Source: Chrysemys picta bellii
Lineage: Eukaryota; Chordata; Testudines; Emydidae
Reading direction: 5' to 3'
Assembly: GCF_011386835.1 (NCBI RefSeq)
Contig: NW_027052971.1
Location: forward strand, 1-64,000
DNA length: 64,000 nucleotides
The notes under the pieces are model-generated. The model made no database searches. It saw only the letters and a program-made list of their open reading frames with translations, and was not told the origin of the DNA. Position numbers and translations under genes: made by a program. Positions 54,970-64,000 of this stretch are shown here, one piece after another (positions within the stretch are counted from its first letter, which is position 1; each line of letters opens with the position of its first letter).

Positions 54970-57900
54970 GCTCTGAGCAAGGCCTGCCCAGAGAACATGG
55001 ATGACGAGCTCTCGATCCTGCTGACAGCACCCCCCAGCACAGACAAACTCCAGCACATCTTGGAGGTGAGCAGAATGGGGAGGGGCTGCAGGGGTTTTAC
55101 CTTAGCCCTGGGGACTCCTAGAAAGAAGAGACTGGAAAATCCATATTTCTATTAGATCCTTCCGAGTATGCATTGGTGATATAAACTCACTGGGTGACCT
55201 TGGGGTAACTCACTTCCCCCTTACGGCATCAGTCTTCTCCACTATCAAATCTACACTGGGGAAGAAGGACAGAAGCCCCGACAATCACCTTCACCTCTGG
55301 GTGTCTGGTCCTGGGAGCCGAAACCAACTGGACTATCTGCCCCATCTCCTAAACTGCCCTGTCTTTCCCTCCTAGGGCCTTGTCCTTAGTGCTCAGCCTG
55401 GCCCCTTCCCAGCTTGTCCCTGACCTTTAAAGGACTCTCCAAGCCCCTCCCATGCCTGCTTCCCTTGGGGTCTCTCTCCTGGCTGAGTACAGGCTGCCCT
55501 TCTATCTCTCAGCAGGCCTGGGTCCTAGTCACAGGCTGCGTCTTGTCACGTGACCCCCACACTTATTCCCTTCACCCTAGGGACCTGCATCACCTGGGCC
55601 AGGTGCAGTTGAGCTCCAACCCCTTTCCCTGCCATCTCACCCTGGGACAGGTTGAAACTGGTAACCTGTGGGTAACAGTAACTGGTTGCTCCCAAAGGTG
55701 CTGAAGACACAATGGAAGAGGAAATCCTTTGGCCTGGATTGAAATTATTCCGACTGAAAGTGAATGAGAGAAAATAGGTCCAGAGTTCTCTTCCTAGCAG
55801 CAGAAAATGTAGCGATTGATAGAGGTTCAGGTCAGAAAGGACCATTATGTGCATCTAGTCGCCCCTCCTGTATAACTCAGGGCTAGAATGTGACCACGTG
55901 GTTCCTTCAGCCAACCATAGCATGGGACTGAGTCAGAGCACGTCTTTTGGAACGACATCCACATGCAGGAGAGCCAGCTGGCTACCAGAAAATCTCTCTT
56001 CTGCAGTGACGTGGGGTTAAGGGACACGGGGGAAAAGACATGGCGGCTGTGACTAAACTTAGAGCAGCAAGGCCAGGAAAACCAGGGTTAGGTCCCAGGC
56101 CTGGCTATCAGATCTGCTGTTTTCTATTCCTGGCTTTGGGACCATGAGCGAGTCTCTGCACCGCTGGGTGCCTCGGTTTCCCCAGCTGTCAAGGAGCTAA
56201 TCAAGGTTTTGTTTCTTCTCCCCATTTTACAGGGTGGGAAACCGAGACACAGTTGGGACCTGTCTACACTACAGGTCTGTCGTGCGTTTGTAATCTGCTG
56301 ACCCCCACATGTTGTTCAGAGCCTATGGACAACACAGCTCCTAAAGGTACGTTTGTTCTGTGCTTATCCCCTCTGTACCAGCAGGGCTGGACAGCGTTTC
56401 TCACTGTGATGTGGGGAGCAGGTCCTGGGTACTAAGGGTCTGAAGAAGCTCTCAAGGACTAATTTTTTAAAATAATTGTTATCAATGAATTGGGAGAAAA
56501 CATACAATCACTGCGGATAAGATTGAGGGGTGACAAAATACAGGCAGAGTGGTAATTCCTGATGGGGAGAGGGCAGTGATACAGAGCGATCTGGCTCATT
56601 CGGCCAGCTGGACCCATTCAAAGAAAACAAGTTTGAGCAGAGCCCAATGCAAGGTCCTATACGTGGCAACAAGGCACGCCGGCCACACCTCCAGAATGGG
56701 GACGTGGATCCAGGAAAGCAGTGACTCTGAAAAGGATTTAGGGGCCAGAGTGGAGAAGCCACTCAACATGAGCTCCCAGTGTGATGCTGTGGTGAACAGG
56801 GCTAAAGCCATCATTAGACGTAGGAGCAGAGCCGTGAGTAGGATAGGGAGGTGACACAGCAGCAGTGAGACTGCTATTGGAATACTGCCTCCAGTCTTGG
56901 TGTCCTCCTTTGAAAAAGATGGTCCTAGAAATTGGAGCTGGGGCAGCAAAGAGCCATGAAATGTTCTGAGGGCTGGAGAAAAATGCCTTCTAGTGAGCTA
57001 TGGAAAGAGCTCAACCTGTTTAGCTTATCAAAAGAAGATTGAAGGGGACTTCATTGAAGTGTTGAAGTGCCTTAATGGAGAGAAAATACTGGGTATTAAA
57101 GGGCTCTCTAGTCTAGCAGAGAAAGGCAGAACAAGACCCAATGGCTGGAAGGTGAAAAGAGACAAATTCCTATGACAAATAAGGCACAAATATTCAACAG
57201 CGAGGATGATTGACCACAGGAAGAAGCTACCAAGGAAAGTGGTGGATTCTCCATCTCTTGATGTCATTAATAAAGACTAGATGCCTTTCCGGAATGTGTT
57301 TGCCCCAAAAGTAGCTATTGTGGTAGACAGGAGGCCTGTGATATGCAGGGGGTCAGATTAGATGCTCTAACGGTCTCTGCTGCCCATAAAGTCTACTCAT
57401 TGCTGAGAAACCGAGTGTAGCATTGGGAGCAGCTTGTGATGTTTTACTGTCTAGCCGGCTTGCTTTCTAGAATGAACACTCATTGAGTGGGGTGATCCAC
57501 AGGGAGTAGCTCAAACCTCCAGAGTGTCAGCCCTGTGGCAGGACATTAGCACTGCAGGGGAGGGGTGTGTGTGGCAGTGACATCACAAAGGCCTTTTGCA
57601 GAACCTCAGCCTATTGGCCAAAGGTGCAGGGGAGGTGGTGACCTCACAGAGGGATGCTGACATCAGCCAGGCAGGACAGGGGCGCAGGGCCAGGGAAACC
57701 TCAGAGACCCCTGTGGCTTTGCTTCAGCAAGTCCCCTTCTCGAGATCTCTCTTTGAGGTCTGAGAGAGTATTTGGGTTCATGTATGTGAGCACCAGGAGG
57801 AACCTCTTTTGAGTTTTCTCCTTTCTTTTTCCTGATTTCACTAGAAAACTGACGTCCCTGTTTAGAAGGTAAGAGCCTCCGAGAGGTTTGGAACCTGTTG

Positions 57901-60900
57901 AGTCTGATGCATCTGGCGCTAGCTGAATTTTAGGCATGGAAAACACTAGCTTAAGGTGGCCAAATTTTATTCCCCACCTGGGATTTTGTCCCTTAGAATC
58001 TCTGGGGACATTAAGGTTTGTCCTTTTTGTTTTACCTTTTCCTCCATCCCTCCCTCCTTTCTCTTCATCTCTTACTTCTTTTGTCCTTTCCCCGTTCCCC
58101 TCCCACCACCAGGAGGGGTGTGTGTGTGTCATGGGGGGTGCTCTACAACTCCCATTGTGGGAGGTCCACCGAAAAATGTGGCGTTGAAATAGTGCTCAGA
58201 CAGTGATCCCCAGCGGTGACCTGGGCCATCCTTTGGGCTCTCTGGTGAGAACCCTCATCCCCCCGCCCCTCGGTCTCTACCCTGATTGGCTGAGCAGGGG
58301 GTTATTGACAGGGAGGAGACTCAGGTCCCTATTGTTTTCTTTTAAGAACAAATAAATAGTCATAACCAGTCATATGTTCAACAAATTTTGCTGCTTCTCT
58401 GCAGTTCATTATTTTCTCTACCATTCCAGTTCTCCTAAAATACTTGCTGAATAATTACTATGAACTCTTGCTGGTCTGGAACTCACTTGAGAACACTTTA
58501 TTCAGGTCATTCAATGTCTGAAATTCAAGATCCGATGGTTAGTTTGAAAATCAGGGCTCTTGAGTCCTATTCCCAACTCTGCCACGGACTGGCTGTGTGA
58601 CCTAAGACAAGTCAATTCTCCTTTCTCAGCCTTAGCTTCTCCCTCTTTCAAGTAGGGATAACAATCCGCTCCTACCTACCTCCCGACAGGTGGAGGATGG
58701 GGATCTATTGGAGAGTGTCACTAGGAGCAGTGCGTAAGATGAGGTGTCCTATCACGTTTACTCAGATCAGATTAGGACATAATAGAATGGCTGAAATAGT
58801 CTATTTTATTTGTATTTTATTATGTTGCAATTGTTAAGAGCAGCAACTACTTAGCTCAGACTGAAACATCTCATCTAATTTTTGAGATCTAAGTGTCTCT
58901 TCTTTGTGTAGCTCAAACCTCCAAAGTGTCTGCCCTGTGGCAGGACATTAGCACTGCAGGGGAGGAGTGGGTGTGGCAGTGACATCACAAAGGCCTTTTG
59001 CAGGATCTCAGACTATTGGTCAAAGGTGCTGGGGAGGTGGTGACCTCACAGAGAGATGCTGACATCAGCCAGGCAGGACAGGGGCGCAGGGCCAGGGAAA
59101 CCTCAGAGTCCCCTGTAGCTTTGCTTCAGCAAGTCTCCTTCTCGAGGTCTCTCTTTGAGGACTGAGAGAGTATTAAAGGTCACGTACGTGAGCGCCAGGA
59201 GGAACCTCTTTTGAGTTTTCTCTTTTCTTTTTCCTGATTTTACTAGAAAACAGACGTCCCTGTTTAGAAGGTAAGAGCCTCCGAGAGGTTAGTAACCTGT
59301 TGAGTCTGATGCATCTGGCGCCAGCTGAATTCTAGGCATGGAAAACACTAGCTTAAGGTGGTCGAATTTTATTCCCCACCTGGGATTTTGTCCCTTAGAA
59401 TCACTGGGGACATTAGGGTTTGTCCTTTTTGTTTTACCTTTTCCTCCATCCCTCCCTCCTTTCTCTTCATCTCTTACGTCTTCTGTCCTTTCCTCTGTTC
59501 CCCTCCCACCACCAGGAGGACTCTGTGTGTGTGTCGTGGGGGGTGCTCTGCAGTGGGAACAGGGACAATTCTCCAACTTTGGGCAGTCGAGAGCCTGGGT
59601 GAGATAAGGGGCGTTAAAGCCCTTTGTAAAGGAGAAAGGGGAGTTTCACGGTGTTGAGCACCAAGGAATTCTAAACTTTGCTAAAACATCTAGTCTGCAG
59701 AAACCAGAAATGGTTGGGGCCACATTGTAACCATTGTCTTTTTTAAAGCCCATTGAGGGATGTGAGTCCCACCCTTTTAGGTATCTGGGGTGCTGGGAGA
59801 AGAGAAGAGGTGCCTGTCTCCATTTTATGGCCTCAACAAACTACGTGCTGTGCCCCAGTTCTCGTCAGAGATCCCTGAAAAAGAACGTCTTCCCATCCAT
59901 TAACATACCTGGAAAGATACTGGAACTCCTCATTAAACAATCAGTTTGTCAGCACCTACAGGACAATTTGGTTCTTAGGACTAGTGAGCATGGACTTGTC
60001 AAGAACAAATCATTCCAAACAAATCCTAGCTCCTTCTTTGGCAGGGTTACGGGCCTAGTGGAGGTGGGTAAACAGTAGATGTGATCCATCTTGGTGTTAA
60101 TAAGGACATTCTCACAAACAAACTAGGGAGATGTGGTCTAGATGCAATTAGTATAATATGTGTGCACAGATGGTTGAAAGCCCGTACTCCAACAGCCCAG
60201 AACCAAACACTCCTCCTCCTGGGCAGTGTGCTCTGACCTCTAATGGTCAGATGCTGCTTAGCACTGTCAGAGCAGCTTTTGCTGGGGGATTCTCCCAGCA
60301 CTTTCCAATAGTGGGAAAGTATGAAATCCCCATTTGACTGCTGGGGACAGAGCCTAGAGCGGGGAGCAACTTGCCCAAAGTCCCACAGGTCAATAGGAAA
60401 CCAGCAATGTCCAGTGTGGCCCGAATCTCACACGCTCCTTTGTCTCCTTTGGGTCTCACAGGAGCTCATTGAGGAGCTGCCTGATAACTCTCCACCCGGC
60501 GCCGTCCTCGCTAACTCCCTGATTGCTGTGGGCAACCTCAGGTACCGAGACCCTCCGGCCCGGTTCCCCTAACCCCAGTGCTGCTCAGGCCCAGGGCTGG
60601 CAGTCACTGCCCCTCCCACTCCCACTCCCAGGTCACCGCCCAAGGGTGGCTCCTCTGGCAGAGGTGCGGGGAAGGGTCACTCTCTCCTGGCTGGGCTGTT
60701 CTTTTCACTCCAGTAACATTGCAACGGCTTTGGGGAGAGGCTCACTCCCAGGATCAGATACAGGAGGGGCAGCAGGGTGCAGGGAACAGGTGCTATTCCT
60801 GCCCTGCCACTGTCTGTCTGAGAAACCTTGGCCTTGTCATTCCCTGGCTCGGTGCCTCAGTTTCCCTTCTTGCCAGCCTGTGCCTATTTCCCTGCAGTTT

Positions 60901-62238
60901 AACCTGCGTGTTGGTGCCAGTCCCATCCCCGCACTGCACAGTCTAATACCGGCTCCTCTCTCTTCCAGCACCATGACACCTGCTGTGGAGCCAGAGCTGG
61001 AGACCCACCTCCTTCGAGCTGCCCTGCACGCCGTCTTCACCCTGGGCATGGAGAAGGACACCGCCCAAGTGCAGGTAGATCAGCTAAAGTCATGGATTGA
61101 AGAGCCAGCTGTCATCCTGCCATGAGTCCTTGCTAATTGCCTGCAGTGGGATGTGAAGGAGAGAGGCCAGGATATGTGTTTGGGGGTCACACCAGTGCTT
61201 CCCAGAGACCCCACTTCCCATCCTGTGGCAAGTTTAGCCCCAGTTTCCCTAACTCTGACCCATGGCTCTCCCTTGCTTTCAGGATCTGCCTAGGGTCTTG
61301 CCAGACCTCCTGGACGCCATGCTGGGGAACCTGCTGGCAGAGTCCCCAGACACCGACAGGCTCCAGTACATCTTGGAGGTGAGCCCGATGAGAGGGGTGG
61401 GGGCAATTTTACCTTCACTCTTAGATCCATTTTCCAGTCTGTCCTCCTAGCCGGGCCCCCAGTGGGCATCCTTGGTCAGGGCAGTCAGTGCAATGCCTCC
61501 TTTCCCCACAGCACATTAACTACTGGATCGTGTCCAGGGTGCCGCGAGAGAGAGCCAGGGCCGTTAAGAGCAGCACGGCCCTGCTCAGATTCACCATCAC
61601 CCTCCCTGAGTTTGACGTACGTGATCTCTGACCCCAGCTTCCTGACTCCAGGGGTAGGTGATCTGGCTCTGACGGGCTGTAGGATCTGCTGCTGCAGGGG
61701 CTGTGGGTTAGGAGTGTTCCTCTTGGGAAGGCAGAGTCAGAGCAGAGAGTGAGCCTGGCTTGAGTCAAGTTCTTCTTGTCCTAGTTAAGTGGTGACTCTG
61801 GGCTTTTAAGGGGACTGTGCTCCAGGTTCATGCCTCCCTGTCATCCTGGAGCAGCTGGGGAAGCAAGTCCTCATGGAGGGCCCTGCCCACAGCCCTGTGC
61901 TGCAGGCTTCCTTGGGGGCAGAGGAAATTAAGGGTCTGGCTCTAGCTCCTATCCTCTAGCATCTCCTGCAGAGGGGCTGAGGGGAAGGAGAGTCCTGGCC
62001 CGGGGGGACTGGGAGCTAACAGGAAAATGCTGATGGAGTCCCCTCTCCCTCTCCCGTCCATTAGAACTCAGCGGAATTCCCCAGGATGGGTCACCACATG
62101 GCACAGCTGGCTCTGTCCGTCAGTGACCCAGCCAAGGACATCAGCCGGCAGGCCAGGGATGGGGTTTACCGGCTCTACCAGCTGCTGCTGCACCAGAGGG
62201 ATAAGGAACCCAGCTGGGAAATGGCACCCGCTAGAAGA
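54970..62238 (+). pseudogene. MROH family gene, 3' part, unit 4 (terminal exon beyond the window)
   Basis: Exons: 54970-55065, 60462-60541, 60969-61074, 61283-61378, 61512-61616 and 62065-62238. The terminal exon would start at about 64117, outside the window. Frame and splice sites are as in the other units. Confidence 0.75.
56457..57402 (+). repeat. CR1 LINE 3' fragment, unit 4
   Basis: Homologue of 2585-3530, carried by the duplication. Confidence 0.8.
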
Positions 62239-63028
62239 GTGAGACTGGGACCCCAGCCAATTTCTCTCAGACTGACCCCGGCTGGAGGATGAGTCTCTCT
62301 ATCTCTTTCTGTGTTCCACACCACGCCCTGCAATTCTGTTGGGCCAGGCACGCAGCGAGGACTCTGCCCACTGTGCAGCCACCAATGGGATTGGAAGGAC
62401 ACAAGCCCTGCAACCAGAAGGACAAATGTGTGTGTCTCTCTCTCCCTGTCACCTACTCCCTCCTGGGGGAAACCCAGCAGCTGATGGGGGAAAAGTTGAG
62501 CAGCTGCATTAGACTCAGGAGATTGGGGCGGGGCCCAGGCCTCATTCCCATCCTGTGGCCATTCGCTGGCCTGGCACAAGGAGCCTGGTGGGGAATGAAA
62601 GGGAGAGCAGGTGCTCCTGGGAAGGGAGATGAATTCACCTCCATGAGCAGGAGCGAGCCAGCTTGTCTCCGGAGCAGCTCCACCCAGCTCTTTAGCCAGG
62701 TTAATTAATGACAAGCTTTGCCTCATCCCAGACTTATGTTCTTAGGACAGGGTGCTATCGCTCTTGGGAAGGGCAGGAGAGTCCCCCAAGTGCCCTCTGC
62801 GAGACTCTCCTGTCCCACAGGGCCGCACCCAATTCCTAGTGGTCTGGTGTCTGTGTCACCCGAGCCACCATCCAGAGTTGCTCCCATCACTGGCAGCCTG
62901 GGAGGCCAAGGACTGACGGGTGATGGCGTCTGACCAGGCAAGGCTGAGGCACATGGGCAGGGGACGCTTGTCCTGCTGCTGGCAAGGCTGGACCCCTTCT
63001 GGAGAGAACAGGAGGATTCAGTCAGCAG

Positions 63029-63657
63029 TAGGGTTACCATGTCTAATAAATAAAAAAAGAGGACCCTCCATGGGCCCTGGCCCCGCCCATTTCCCCACCC
63101 CTAGCCCCGCCCCAACTCCACCCCTTCCCCGCCCTAACTCAGCCCCCTCCTTCCTCCCACTCCCAGCCATGGGGAAAGGGCTGCCCCAGCGCTACCGGCG
63201 TCACGGTTTGCCGGGCAGCCCCCAGACCCTGCGCCCCCGGCCGGCGCTTCCCCAGCGCAGCTGGAGCCCGGGAAGGGAAGTGCCTGGCCTGTGGCTCGGG
63301 GTCCGGAGGCAGGGGGGGCTGCCCGAAGCCAGTAGCGCTGGCTCGGGCAGCTCGGCTCTTAAAGTCTGAGAGGGGAGGAGCGGAGCAGCTCAGCTGGAGC
63401 CCGGGAAGGGAAGTGCCTGGCCAGCGGCTGGGGGTCCGGAGGCAGGGGGGGCTGCCCGAAGCCGGTAGCGCTGGCTCGGGCAGCTCGGCTCTTAAAGTCT
63501 GAGAGGGGAGGAGCAGAGCAGAGCAGCCGCGGGAGGGGAAGTGCCCGGCCGGCATTTTCCCGGACATGTTTGGCTTTTCGGCAATTCCCCCCGGACGGGC
63601 GTTTGATTGCCGAAAAGCAGGACATGTCCGGGAAAAACCGGACGTATGGTAACCCTA
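63029..63657. mobile_element. hAT-type MITE, unit 4
   Basis: Same insertion as at 7755-8383, carried by the tandem duplication. It is the last complete element before the window ends. Confidence 0.85.
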
Positions 63658-64000
63658 GTCAGCAGGGGCTGCCGATCCGTCCCATTCACCAGGGCTGCCA
63701 TCCTGCGGCTTCAGCATTAGTGGCTGGGGTGACTTGGGGAAAGGTCTCAACCTCCCCACATCCCACTTCACTGCTGCCAGAATCCCTCCTGCTCCCCCCG
63801 CTACAGTCCCCTCCCTACCCAACCTGGGTGGGGCTGGATGAGAGGGGTCTGAGAACTTGAGCTGTGGATTGGAGGTGGAACAGCTGTCAGGGGCACTGAG
63901 GGGGAAGTGGCAGGAGCTCCCCGTACAAGGAGGGGGGTTGCCACTGGAGGTCACTAGGAAGGACAACAAGACTCCATCGTGGGGGTCAGGAGGGGGAATC

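Larger units (their letters stand above)
53874..64000. repeat. Tandem unit 4 (cut by the window end)
   Basis: It is collinear with unit 3 at +24456 before the Ty3/gypsy site and at +15845 after it, and has the empty target site at about 58826-58829. The window ends inside the left arm of the inverted repeat, just before the MROH terminal exon expected at about 64117. Confidence 0.92.

Noticed and set aside
1..64000. CRISPR array or prokaryotic operon reading of the short repeats
   Set aside because: The repeats are irregular minisatellites and vertebrate transposons. Introns, LINEs and SINEs show a vertebrate nuclear genome.

Overview
The window is vertebrate nuclear DNA, most likely from a cryptodiran turtle. 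The evidence is the repeat content: a tRNA-derived SINE with a CR1-like tail of the tortoise type, CR1 LINE fragments, hAT-type MITEs with TAGGGTTACC or TAGGGTGACC ends, and split genes with GT/AG introns. There are no bacterial operons, ribosome binding sites or CRISPR arrays. The organism is inferred from repeat families known to me; no search was run.

Most of the window is one tandem segmental duplication. A unit of about 15.85 kb is present as the tail of one copy (1-595) plus units 1 (596-13570), 2 (13571-29417), 3 (29418-53873) and 4 (53874-64000, cut by the window end). The phase chosen for the boundaries is arbitrary. Long stretches are near identical between units, so the amplification is recent. 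Unit 2 is the full reference form. Unit 1 has lost about 2.9 kb in three separate deletions. Unit 3 carries an extra 8.6 kb retrotransposon.

Each unit holds the 3' end of a maestro heat-like repeat (MROH) family gene on the + strand. Seven exons with consensus splice sites (32, 62 over two exons, 32, 35, 58 and 30 codons plus stop) join in one frame to the natural stop codon. The 5' part of the gene is missing, and one exon near the 3' end survives only as a 15-codon remnant with a ruined donor, so the copies look like partial or decayed genes. Downstream of the terminal exon lies an inverted copy of it on the - strand, about 1.7 kb away, with a SINE and LTR-like relics between the arms.

Unit 3 contains a complete, young Ty3/gypsy LTR retrotransposon on the - strand (34375-42979). 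Its LTRs of 1468 and 1469 bp differ, as far as I can see, by one base. It has one uninterrupted 1850-codon gag-pol frame with a PNMA-like Gag, CCHC knuckle, protease, reverse transcriptase, RNase H and integrase, an exact 18-nt tRNA-Pro primer binding site, a polypurine tract and no env. Units 2 and 4 show the empty target site, which dates the insertion after the tandem amplification.

The order of events can be read from the sequence: inverted duplication of the MROH terminal exon; insertion of a 629-bp hAT MITE into one arm (the other arm keeps the empty site); tandem amplification of the whole unit; then the Ty3/gypsy insertion in unit 3 and the deletions in unit 1.
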